Assembly: GCA_030248065.1 (NCBI GenBank)
Contig: JASAMV010007680.1
Span: forward strand, 1 to 64,000
Direction: 5' to 3'
Source: Rhynchonema sp. JSB1_4
Taxonomy: Eukaryota > Nematoda > Chromadorea > Monhysterida > Xyalidae
Length of the DNA stretch: 64,000 bases
Shown here: positions 54,801 through 64,000 of the stretch, one piece after another
Layout of the letters: every line of letters starts with the position of its first letter
Numbering within the stretch: the first letter of the stretch is position 1
Made by a program: the position numbers and the translations under genes
The notes under the pieces: generated by a model
Databases searched by the model: none
Told to the model about the DNA's origin: nothing
Seen by the model: only the letters and a program-made list of their open reading frames with translations

Positions 54801-57800
54801 CAACAATTATGATCTTTGAACTTATCCGTCATCAGTTATTCTCGATTTTCAATTGGCTTTATCACTGTTCCGGGTGTTTATCCATGTGTGATAAACATGC
54901 TTCATGGCTGTCTGTGACATTAACGTGCATCTTGTGCATAAAATGATAAAAACTATTGCTTTTGGACTATCTGGTCAATCCCGATCCCGATCCCGGGATC
55001 CCGGGTTTTGAAAACCGGGATCCCGATCCCGACACTTTCTTGATCACAATCCCGATCCCGATCCCGGGATTAAAAATGAATCCCGTTCGAACACTGCGAC
55101 GTGAGACAAGACGATAATATGACCGGCACGCATGTTGAAACTTTTTTAGAATTTTGGCAGCGAAAAGATGCAGCCACCTCCCAGAAAAGTCTAGCCCCAT
55201 CCAAAAATAATCCCCCTGAAAAGGGCCAGTGAAAAAACACAGCCCTGTTGTATCATGGTAGGTTTTGCAGTGTACACGTCCTGGTTGGCGGGTGATCGTA
55301 TCTCCGCGACGGGTCGTGTGTTGGTATAATCGCACATCACGTGACGTCATCTAGCCTTGCCCACAAAAACAGAAGCAGCAGCGGTCGTCTGACCCGCGTT
55401 ACCAGCCAAAAACATTGTTTGTGTGTGGACATTATGTCCAATTAACAGAAGATGATAGCAACTTTTTGCCCAACGCACCGCATACACATCCTTACGTTCA
55501 CCATATGAGCGACGGTCGATTTGACGATCGTATGCGCTGGCCACGGACACTTTGAACTGAAACAGCGTGTGGTGTGCCAAACGGCGTGACTTGTTTACAC
55601 ATTTTGTCGTGTTAACTTCTTTTCGTTATCTCCCTGTGACTTTGTTCGTTACCCTACACTAAAAAAAGACCTGTGCATTTTTGTGTGTTCGAGATGTTAC
55701 AGTTCGCCTACAGTTTTTAGCGCAAAAGTTGTCCTCAGACGGCTGTTAGATCGAACGCAGGCAGACCTCAGAGAATGCAAGCGGATAGGAGAGTTAAAAA
55801 TTGAATATCACTTTGCCTGAAAAGCGGAATCGCTAATCTGCTGAATCCGCAAATCCGCTGCACTTTGTGAAATCGGCTACAGCAGCATCAACAAATCTCA
55901 AGTCAGTCAATAAATCTCTCAACATCTCCATACCTATTTTTTAATAGGATCCACAGTCACGCGATCCCATCACCAAATTCGACACACAAGATGTGAAACA
56001 TCAACCAACCGGGTGTTTGGCGGCGGCATACGCGTCCGGATCCAAACCCTTCTTCATCGCCATTTGACGCAATTTCTGTTTCTTGCGTTCTTGCATTTCG
56101 CGCATCTGAAAGCACCCGGCGTTTGTCAAGCACGAAGCGTGTTGCGTGCCGCATTGGTGCATCTCTTGTTCTCTGCGAGAACACAGAGCAAAAGTTTCCC
56201 ACAATCTGAGGGGTTCTTTTCACTAATTCTTCAGCAAATCATTGTGCGAGAATTTGTTCTCTGTTCCGTCAGGGAACGATACATAAGTATAATAAATCTA
56301 CACTAGGTCTTTACAGTAACCGAGTTTACTGTAAGTACATCGTATTCAAGCCCCTGCCCTAACGTTCTTCAGAAGGTGACAAACAACTCCATGTCCCGGT
56401 CGTTTCACTACGGTAAACGTGTTTATTCCCAATGTCAACTTGTCGTCAAACACTTATCATTATAACAGTAACCAAGTGTTCAATGATCCACCGTAACCCA
56501 CATCCATTTCCTGTATGTTCATGCGTTGCTCCATGTCGTAGCGCACGGCCTCCAGCTCACAAATGCGTTTGTGCAAGGCTTTGACACGTTGGCGCAATGC
56601 GGTGGTGTCCAATTCATCCAGGCCGGGCGGGTCGCTCTTGTACTGCGCATATGGATGAAACATTAGTAATATTAGTGCCGTGCGCATATGAGAGTGCCTG
56701 TATACATATGCTGTACTCGGAACGCGCATAGCGAGCGAGTGCTTACAGGCAGATTCAAATTTGTGATGAAGGTTTTTTCGTTGCTGCCTTGCTGCATCAG
56801 GGAAAAATCAAGGAAAATGTCGTCAAGTCTTGCGTTTCTCTGTCCCAAACCTCAGGTCTAAATCTGCAGTTACTTTTTCGTGTCTTCCCTGGTAATACGA
56901 TAAGACCCAAAAATTACATTCCACAAAGTACGTACCATGCCTCTAAACCTTGCCGAGAAACTGACCAACTGCATCCGTAGGTGGCCCCCGATCAGAGATC
57001 TATGAAAATATTGCCGCGCTTGCATTTCCCACCCAGCTGAACCCCTGATCTATCAAGTTCAACGACACGAACTTGCTCCAAATACTCGGCCTTTGCCTTC
57101 TGAAAGTCCTCAATCGTCTCGCCAGTGCCGCCCATCGCTTTGATGCCCGTTGATTCGTCGGACTTTGTGCCTTTCTGAAAAATATAAAACGGATATCTTT
57201 ATTTATATTTGAATTTGTGTTTCAAAACTCTCTACCAGTGTTCGAACGGGATTCCGATCCCGATTCCGGGATCCCGGGCCCTTTTTCTGATCCCTATCCC
57301 GATCCCCCGTCATTTTGGAAAAGTCAATCCCGATCCCGGGATTAAAAATAAATTCCGTTCGAACACTGCTCTCCACTGCGCGGATACATAGTTGTCGGTG
57401 AGCGTGTTCGTACTTTCCTGCAGCCGAGGGCCGGAATTACACAGCCTTGCGCTTTGGGCTAATTGTTCGGTCGTCAACTCAAGTCGTTAACCCTGGTGGT
57501 CAGGTCAGGCAACTTTGACTGAGCGCGAGCAGCATATAATGGCATTATACATAAGGGCGAGTCGGCGACGAGCGTTAACGGCTTAAGTTGACGACATTAA
57601 TATAAGCCGTGCTTTGAAGTCATATGTTTTGCGCTCGCTCCACAAATATTCTTCAAACACCACGTACCGTAGTGTGAAACAAATATGCGGTATGTAAAGA
57701 ATAACGAGAAGAACCGCGAGGGAAAAATTTTAATTAATGTACATAGGGACTTGCATTAATACATACGAAAGTGTGTAATACAAGCACGCGGCGCCGAAAC

Positions 57801-60800
57801 GACTATGAATGTTCCTCTCCTTATATTTTACTTATCTGACAAACGTTTCAAATTTTGGCAGAGAACCAACATCAGACGCGCTAGAAGGGCAAGACAAAAT
57901 CCCGGAAACAAGCGCATGCTGTTTGCGCAATGTTGCAGGTTAATGTTGCTAACCGTATCAAGACTGGGTCACATTTCCATACCCCAGATGTTTCAATAAG
58001 GGCACATAAACGGACTCGAGTAAAGGGTACATAACAATAATTCATACTACGGTATTACGTTCTTTCTTACCCAGTCCAAGAGTACAGTAACCCACCGGAT
58101 CTTTCTGGAGTGAGTCACTTTTCCGACTTTGAAAGCGAGAAATATTCGTCAACACATATATACGTAATTCCGATTATTTGAGTGAAGTTGGATTAATTGT
58201 GTTGCGCGCGAATCAACGCGGCTGGTGCTTTTCGTAATTATACGCGGAATATCACTACTATGCTGTGCCAAGTCAAACTTGAACAAAAAAATTTCTTGTC
58301 GACAATATTCTCCTATGACCACATTGTCACAGTAACAGAGACTCAACGCACGTATTGATACGTACATATAGTGACGCTTGGTTCCCACACCACAAGCGGC
58401 ACTAATTATTCAAAATTGATCATTATCACCTTTTCGGGCAACACATAATTCGGTTTGCCATCCCCGGCAGCCATGAGTGCCCCGCCCTGCATCAATGCCT
58501 GCTTCTTCTTTCGGTCGGCCTCCTTCTTTCGCTTGATCTCCTCAGCTTTCTTCTTGCGGTCTTCCTGAACACTCAAAAGATTTAGTTATCTTATTTTGCT
58601 GCTTCACGCCAGTCTATAGGTTCGGTGAGCAGATGCAAAGATGACATTCCTATTGCTGTATGTATATCGTCGTGCAATTGTGGCCACGTCTGATACATAA
58701 TATATACTAGACGGGACCCGTGCCTACGGCCCGGCTACAGCGCCGCGCCCGTGCCCCCCCCCCCCCCCGAAGACCCGTTAGCATACCCAAAGCTACCCGT
58801 GAAAATTGACCCGTCATAGACGGCAGGCAGCGGTCAATGGAGTGAAGCGTGGTGGAAAAGAAACGGAAGATAACAAAGGGGAAACTGAGTTAAAAATAGG
58901 AGGGGGAGAGTGGAAAATGGGCTTGAGAAAGGTGGGAGGGAAGGGAAAGAGGAGGGGAGGTCAAGAAGGGGGAAAAGGGAATTGGAAAAAAGAAGGAAAG
59001 AGAAGAGAAAATGGAAGGAAGGGGGGAAACGGAATTAAAAATAGGAGGGGGAGAGTGGAAAATGGGCTTGAGAAAGGTGGGAGGGAAGGGAAAGAGAGGA
59101 GACTGGCCTGAGAAGGACGGAAGAAAAAAGAGGAGGGGAGGTCAAGAAGGGGGAAAAGGGGAATTTGAAAAAAGAAGGAAAGAGAAGAGAAAAGGGAAGG
59201 AAGGGGGGAAAGAAAAAAGGAGGGAAGGAAGGGAAAGAGAGGAGAGTGAAAATTGGAAAAAGAAGGAAAGAGAAGAGAAAAGGGAAGGAAGGGGAAAGGA
59301 AAGAAAAAAGGAGGGAGGGAAGGGAAAGAGAGGAGAGTGAAAAGAGAGGGAGGGGGCCACAGACAGACAGACATACATACGCCTTCCTGTTTTAGTAGTA
59401 TAGATTATATGTATGACGAAGACAGCGTTCCTTCGGCGGTGCACCCGTACCTCTTCAGTCTTGCGTCGCTCTTCGGCCAATTGCAACATCTCATTCATGC
59501 GCGCTTCGTCTTCCATTCGTTCCTCCAGACGTCGAGCCTGCGTGAAGAGTTTGACAAAATATCTATGCATGGGGGATTCCGGGAATCAGGGTTGGGCAAA
59601 AAAAAAATTTTTTAAAAAAAAAGCTTTTTGAAATTTTTTTAAAAAAAAATTTTTTTTTAAATTTTTCTGGGGAAGAAAATGTTCTAAAACGTCCAAAAAT
59701 GGCCTTTTTGGGGGTTATTTTTTGTCATTTTTTCTCAAGGGTCGAAAAATTTTCTTCACAAAATCACTTTTGGGGCATGTATTTGGTATCTAAGATGCCC
59801 CAAATGATGTTATTATACTTCCCCGTGATACATGAGACACAGTATGCATGTACTTACATAGTACTTTGATGTCATACCCCATCGGGTCGGTCATATACGA
59901 CTGAGTCAGCGACCCGACAAATATTTCTGCAGCTTATATTCTCAATTCTGTATGGTTTATGAGTAGTGATGGGCTCGCTCCCAATTTTTTCCCTCGCTCG
60001 CTCTTCGCTCTAAGAGCGAAGAGCGAAATCGCTCTTCGCGCCCAGGCGCGAAATTGAAATTTGAGTTCGCTCGCTCTTCGCTCTAAGCGCGAAGAGCTAT
60101 TTCGCTCTTTCGCTCTTTGCCGCGCTTTCGTTCGCGCCCGAGCGTTTCGCTCTTTTTTTCGCGCTTTCTTGCTTTGATGCGTTTGAACAAAAAATCTTTT
60201 GTAAATTATTCAGAAATGTTGTTAATGTTTATATCCAGAGAAAGAATCATTATTCTTTCAGTTCAGAGAAGAAGAACGACAATATGGCGTGGCGACAATC
60301 ATGTGTTCTGACAATCATGATTGAACATGCATGTGTTCTGTTCTGTTGCTCATCAGTTTTGCCCTGTTCTATTTTGTTTTGTTGTATTGTAGTGTGGCAC
60401 GGACATAATCAGGTGCTTGTAAGTTGTAAGTGTATCAGTGTGCGTCAATATCAATGTCTGGTTCAAAATTCAATGATCAAAATTGAAGTAAACGGAACAT
60501 AAAGGTATTTTATTTACCATTCCGATGCGATATTGGAAACAGAGCACTCATGCATGGGCTGGGCAGTGTGACTCGCCCATTGTGCGACTGAGTGTGAGAC
60601 CAATAACTGTTCTGCACTCCTTTTTTGATGAAAGCACAAAATTCTGGCCTGTTGCTATTCACAGTATCAAAGAGCGAAATTTGTAAAAAAGTTTCGCTCG
60701 CTCTTCGCTCTAAGAGCGAAGAGCGAAATCGCTCTTCGCGCCCAAGCGCGAAATTGAAATTTGCCTTCGCTCGCTCTTCGCTCCGGGCGCGAAGAGCGAA

Positions 60801-62052
60801 GAGCGAAAAAAAGAGCGAAATTTTCAGGCGCGAGCCCATCACTATTTATGTGTGAATCTTGCTTATTCGACCACAAACTGTTGTGTCTGATACCACAGAG
60901 CAGCAATCATAGGTCCATAACAAGCACAGACTGTTGGATCGCATCGAAATGACGTAAACACCCTTCATAAGTGATGCAAACCAAGTCACAAAAGTGACTC
61001 GTCAATTAAAGTTGCATTTTTTCGCGATTTTGCGCGTTTTTTAGGCAAATTTGGTAAAATTTCCCCGAATCTGAGACTTTTTAAAAAAAAACTTGTTTAA
61101 AAAAATTTTTTTTCCAACCCTGCCGGGAATAATCGTATCCGTATGGCTCAATGCATACTTGAATAAAAGTGCCAAAACTTCGCGTGCGTGATGTTTTGCG
61201 TGGTTTATTAGTGTAAAAAACGCCGGTTCTAACCACACAATAGATAAAAATGACGTTTCAAAAATAATGAACAAGCACTGGATAAATATGACTTTTCGGA
61301 TTTACCCTTCCCTTGGCCAGTTGATGGGTGGTTGGAATAATAAGTTGAGTTGAAGTTCCAAGTTGAAACATCAGCCAACCTGTCGTTCCCGGAGCTCGTC
61401 CAGTTCCTCATCCAGTTTCTGCCGCTCCTCCTCCCGCTGCACTTTCCATTCTTCAATGAAACGCTCCATCTCGGCCTCATGCTTCTTTTTGGCCATCTGG
61501 AAATGTTTTGAGCTGCAGATTCAAGCTGTTCGATTAATAGAGTCAGAAGGAAATTTATTGTATTTTTTAGACCAAGCACAGTTGACACTCTTGAGCATGC
61601 ACACGACAACAACGTACCGAAGTTCTCCATATGAAGGCCCCAGGGCTATGTTCGAACAAGTTAATCTTGTTAATTTTGTTTCAAGCATATTTCCGAAGGA
61701 GACAAATCTTTTTGCAAAAAAATTTTTGTTGGTTGGTTTTTGTCATTTTGTGAAACTCATGTCCTTCGCCACGGTGCTCTGTTAGAGGGCTCTATGTGAA
61801 AAACTCCGGTGCTAATTGTTTATATGGATTGCGCACCAGAAACTTACAAACAGGGCCTTCTCGGTTTCGGTCATGTTGCTGGAATATGTAAATGAAACTG
61901 GATTATTGAATTTTATTTTTAATCTCATGTATGCCGTAAATCACTGTTAGCAAAACAAGGGCAATTTTTTTCTGTTGTTATCCTACATCTAAAGTTTAAA
62001 GGGTGTGTCGTACGTACGCGGTCTCGTCGCCATAGTCTTCGTCGTCAGCCAT
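51823..62052 (-). CDS. troponin T, right-arm copy (complete, 12 coding exons)
   Basis: Exons in coding order: 62018-62052, 61848-61878, 61380-61496, 59451-59537, 58430-58564, 57073-57174, 56502-56642, 56010-56105, 55479-55556, 53712-53846, 52987-53106, 51823-51903. Same exon lengths and phases as the left copy, so an intact frame of about 385 residues. Most exon differences are synonymous (for example none changes MKKGLDPDAYAAAKHP or HGSGRPPGEWGR). Amino-acid changes cluster in the last two exons: CPLEHPQPP against CPMENPQPP, DECEAPP against DECDAPP, and EPVVAEE against EPVAAEE. That pattern is what purifying selection on the tropomyosin- and troponin-binding core would leave. Introns carry several right-specific transposons. 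Confidence 0.93.
52176..52573. mobile_element. MITE family 3 with internal perfect hairpin, right-arm specific
   Basis: ATTGGTCGCACAATGACTAT at the left and complement GTCATTGTGCGACCAAT at the right. It interrupts a troponin T intron that is continuous in the left arm (about 27.63 kb). A second, perfect 36-bp hairpin lies in its centre (52301-52381). Confidence 0.9.
52301..52381. repeat. perfect 36-bp inverted repeat with 9-nt loop
   Basis: CATGTTGTTGTGTGTCTTTG at 52301 is followed by AGAGACGAACAGCACC, a 9-nt loop ACGGGACTG, and then the exact complement to 52381. No mismatch in 36 pairs. Confidence 0.95.
52604..52880. repeat. foldback family 2, compact copy
   Basis: TATAGTAAGTTTCCAATTTC at the left and GAAATTAGAAATTTACTATA at the right. 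It includes GACTTTGAACTGG-type arms (GTCGAGGCAGGCAACAAGC and complement). Related to 15815-16012 and 16690-16915. Confidence 0.85.
53915..55096 (+). mobile_element. hAT transposon relic (GATCCC family), right-arm specific
   Basis: 1.18 kb with CAGTGTTCGAACGGGATC and complement ends, co-linear with 28117-29321 but at a different, non-mirrored locus inside a troponin T intron. The hATC segment (54579-54824) retains TSVPSEQLLSSAVDLFDDKR but is frameshifted. Unlike the other copies I could not see an 8-bp duplication (AGTCACGG against CGACGTGA), so one flank may have been rearranged. Confidence 0.88.
54579..54824 (+). pseudogene. hAT transposase hATC remnant, right
   Basis: Two frames are needed: EEMMSWWATNETQSF before a frameshift, then SKYLSAPPTSVPSEQ and DDKRYCSKPENGEMLVFLSK. 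It extends further 3' than the left relic, which stops earlier. Non-functional. Confidence 0.75.
57236..57368. mobile_element. 133-bp hAT MITE (GATCCC family), right-arm specific
   Basis: CAGTGTTCGAACGGGATTCC and complement ends. Flanks CTCTCTAC (57228-57235) and CTCTCCAC (57369-57376) form an 8-bp duplication with one mismatch. The left arm at about 23.91 kb is an empty site (GCAGAGAGTTTTGAAAC). Confidence 0.92.
58071..58104 (-). other. 34-nt candidate alternative exon of troponin T, right copy
   Basis: Identical base for base to 23178-23211, with CACTCCAG acceptor and GTAAGA donor on the minus strand. Flanking intron sequence differs between arms more than this segment does. Confidence 0.4.
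58705..59405. mobile_element. interspersed repeat with purine-rich core, right-arm specific
   Basis: Ends TAGACGGGACCCGTGCCTAC and TTTTAGTAGTATAGAT. The middle (58850-59350) is an almost pure A/G strand made of 130-200-bp imperfect repeats (GGAGGGGAGGTCAAGAAGGG, GGAAAGAGAAGAGAAAA). The left arm at about 22.64 kb has no insertion. Reading frames over 100 codons here are low-complexity artefacts. Same family as 6463-6626. Confidence 0.85.
59587..61122. mobile_element. 1.5-kb hAT element with nested second element, right-arm specific
   Basis: CAGGGTTGGGCAAAAAAAAA at the left, TTTTTCCAACCCTG at the right, exact 8-bp duplication CCGGGAAT (59579-59586, 61123-61130). The left arm has the unoccupied ATTGCCGGAATCCCCC (about 22472). 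No transposase seen. Another element (59964-60844) is nested inside. Confidence 0.94.
59964..60844. mobile_element. nested hAT-type element with TAGTGATGGGC ends
   Basis: TAGTGATGGGCTCGCTCCC at the left, GCGCGAGCCCATCACTA at the right; flanks TTTATGAG and TTTATGTG give an 8-bp duplication with one mismatch. The arms are built of GCTCGCTCTTCGCTCTAAGA foldback repeats. It inserted into the 59587-61122 element. Confidence 0.9.
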
Positions 62053-63590
62053 GATGCTTCACTTTTGATGGAATCGTCAAGCCCTTTATTTGAAAAAAAA
62101 TGACCGAATATACAGTATTCAGGCAACCGGAACAAGAGTTGAGTTTTCAGGATAAAGCTTTCCGCCAGTAACTAAGCGCGGAAGCGGTTGAAATGAGGAG
62201 AACAAAAATTTTCGGCGATGTCCAACACTGGGACACCTTAAGGTATGGGGGTCACCAAACAACGCCCAGGTATTTTAGGGCAGCTTTGGGTGTGTAGGAA
62301 AATGGGTACCACATTCTGTACGTCGCAACAAAGCGTGCAGTACATAATGCGACACCCAAAAATAAAGGATCTGGTTTTCAACAACAGGCGCTCCCATCCC
62401 GACACCCCAAGGTCGCACACGTCTGGAACCAATATACCATAAACCGCACCACACTACATAAAAATAGGTTACGTAATATTGCGGCCGCTCTTGGTGTTAA
62501 AGGTTAGTGGTATCGTGCGACGGGTCAGTCCCGAGGCACAGGTTCAGGCCCTGCCGATTCAGGCCCGGATGGAGCCTACTTAAGCCTAAGCCGAATGGGT
62601 CAAATATGCTGCGCCTGAATCGGCCGGGCCTGAAAAACTGGGCCTGAAAAGGTCGGGCCTGAACTTCCGGGCCTGAAAAGTCGCGGAATAGTGCTAGTCG
62701 TCCCAGCTACTATTGTTGCGGTGTAACAATTCCGTACAACCCGGGGTAGTCTCGTGTACCTTATGTCCATCGTTGACTTTGTGCACGAAACTGCATTCCT
62801 ATTATGGGTTCGTGTCCCAATAACAAAACCAACAACCAGTCTTGAAAAGAAAAATTGGGTCAAACCATATCACGCCAGCCCAAGGTCTGATCTACATAGC
62901 TGTCGGGTGTCAGCTGTCTTGCTGCATACACGTTTTGTTGGTGGCGAGCGCCCTGAGGTAATGTTGCGCTATCAAAGTTGGTAAAAATGTGCACTGCGTG
63001 TTTGGGTGTGCACTGATGACGAGCCAAATGGGCACCGTATTCTGTAATGTCTTGTCTGTGTTGTCCACACAGTACACATACTGGTTACGCAACGCATTTG
63101 CATTTTGCTGACAAATCAGGGTCGGAGTCTGACTTTGGTTTGACGTGGTTTGGCATTTAATTTTGTGTTTTCGTACCCTTGATGGACTGGAGGGTTTGTT
63201 CCTATCCAGGCCAACCACATATACAACCAAACAAAATGTGTTTTTACTGCAAACACTCCAAATTATGTACATTCTGTGGACAGTTATGAAATTGGTGTAA
63301 GTTTACAGGCGACCGTATGCAACCCTCATCCGACATACAGTACACTGAAAATACATACCACAGAGAAATTACGATCAGACATTTACAAAAATTGAGCCCT
63401 GTGCATCCGTGGTTTGCAATATCGAATGTGGTGAGGATGAAGCGTTGTGTGTGACCGATTATACAAACATTGACATGACACGGCACGGGCATGACATAAA
63501 AGTACCTTTGATATAATGCTCACTTACAGTATAGAACAGATCAATCATTTTCGTAAAATTCCATCGGATTTTGAAAAAAAACATATACGT
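62053..63590. other. upstream region of right troponin T
   Basis: Aligns in reverse complement to about 17.6-19.6 kb. A GGCCTGAA-rich cluster (62540-62690) with GGGCCTGAAAAGGTCGGGCC is present only here and looks like another foldback remnant. No coding gene recognised. Confidence 0.5.
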
Positions 63591-63889
63591 ATACTTTGCC
63601 CAATATCTCACCCAACCGACAAAAGAATTTATAATTTTTATCATATGGATGCGCCATGTACTTTGAATCGGTCCTGCTAACACGCTTCAAGCTGTATGTA
63701 TGTACAATATCAATCAACCACGGCGTGATATTTCTTTTATTTTTCTTTTGCAAATTTGCAAAAAGTACTCTTCTTCAGACAGAATTGACCATGAAGTGGA
63801 TCCGTACTCAAATGCTCTTCATACCAGCACCGCGCACGTCAAAAGGGCAATGCAGTGTATGTACATATGTATGTATTCGGGGGGAGGGA

Positions 63890-64000
63890 AGAGAACCTTT
63901 GTTCGACAAACGTTCAAATCTTGAGAAGGTTCACAGCAGCGACATCAACCGACTGGTGACCTATGACTTTGTGCATCGGGAGGATCCGTATGCATTTCAA
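63890..64000 (+). CDS. possible exon of an unidentified gene, cut by the window edge
   Basis: One frame is open to the window end and reads FDKRSNLEKVHSSDINRLVT, then YDFVHREDPYAFQ, a normal mixed protein composition unlike the surrounding repeats. No acceptor is certain upstream; a poly-G/A tract precedes it. The product is not recognised. Confidence 0.35.

Larger units (their letters stand above)
40650..64000 (-). repeat. right arm of giant imperfect palindrome
   Basis: Reverse complement partner of 17400-40180 (see that entry). It runs off the right window edge; at 63.5-63.75 kb it still aligns to 17.57-17.72 kb. Right-specific insertions include 51229-51509, 52176-52573, 53915-55096, 57236-57368, 58705-59405 and 59587-61122. 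Confidence 0.95.

Noticed and set aside
58806..59615. Lys/Glu/Gly-rich frames over 100 codons
   Set aside because: Purine-rich low-complexity DNA inside a transposon; both strands give open frames.
63591..63685. Minus-strand exon reading YMAHPYDKNYKFFCRL
   Set aside because: Protein-like composition with a possible GTATAC donor, but the aligned left-arm segment (about 17.63 kb) carries frame-breaking indels and no partner exon was found.

Overview
This window comes from a repeat-rich animal genome. Genes are split into many short exons by GT-AG introns of about 60 bp to several kb. The recognisable proteins are an invertebrate-type muscle troponin T, a K-Cl cotransporter (KCC/SLC12A4-7 type), a KCTD-like BTB(T1) protein, and small secreted proteins including a ShKT domain. 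The troponin T has a C-terminal extension with a HGSGRPPGEWGR block and an acidic Pro/Glu tail, and ShKT domains are common in nematodes, so a nematode or a related ecdysozoan is the best guess. The species cannot be named from sequence alone.

Region 1 (1-17.4 kb) is a unique flank. It opens with a 119-bp-period minisatellite. It then holds a cluster of candidate secreted-protein genes: a signal-peptide exon at 2295, a heptad-repeat ORF at 4.2-4.8 kb, a Gly-Asn-Gln-rich collagen-like exon at 5.6 kb, a signal + ShKT gene at 7.2-8.1 kb, thyroglobulin-1-like exons at 8.5-9.0 kb, another signal exon at 9.6 kb, and two duplicated 34/50-residue secreted ORFs at 13.5-13.9 kb. Between them lie SINE-like tRNA relics, an array of about ten 137-bp units, and many foldback or MITE elements. 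Two of these elements carry exact 8-bp target duplications typical of hAT.

Region 2 (about 17.4-64.0 kb) is one enormous imperfect palindrome centred near 40.4 kb. The left arm reads troponin T (+, 19.6-28.0 kb), KCC 3' exons (-, 36.2-31.5 kb), then KCTD exon 1 (+). The right arm repeats the same order in mirror image: KCTD (-, 43.9-41.8 kb), KCC 3' exons (+, to 49.4 kb), troponin T (-, 62.1-51.8 kb). The arms are almost identical next to the centre (about 36.6-38.2 kb against 43.8-45.4 kb). Further out they diverge, with arm-specific transposon insertions facing clean empty sites in the other arm. Both troponin T copies are intact. Both KCC copies lack all transmembrane exons, because the fold-back point lies inside the gene.

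From about 38.17 to 40.18 kb the left arm has lost roughly a third of its bases relative to the right arm, mostly by short deletions and with few G residues. This looks like uncorrected long-read sequence. My preferred reading is that two haplotypes of one locus were joined head to head through an inverted chimeric read. A real palindrome kept similar at its centre by gene conversion is the alternative.

If so, the real locus is one troponin T gene next to the 3' half of a KCC gene, with a KCTD gene nested antisense in a KCC intron. The window then gives a paired-allele view of which transposons moved recently: hAT (8-bp duplication), TTAA-target elements and a TA-target element.
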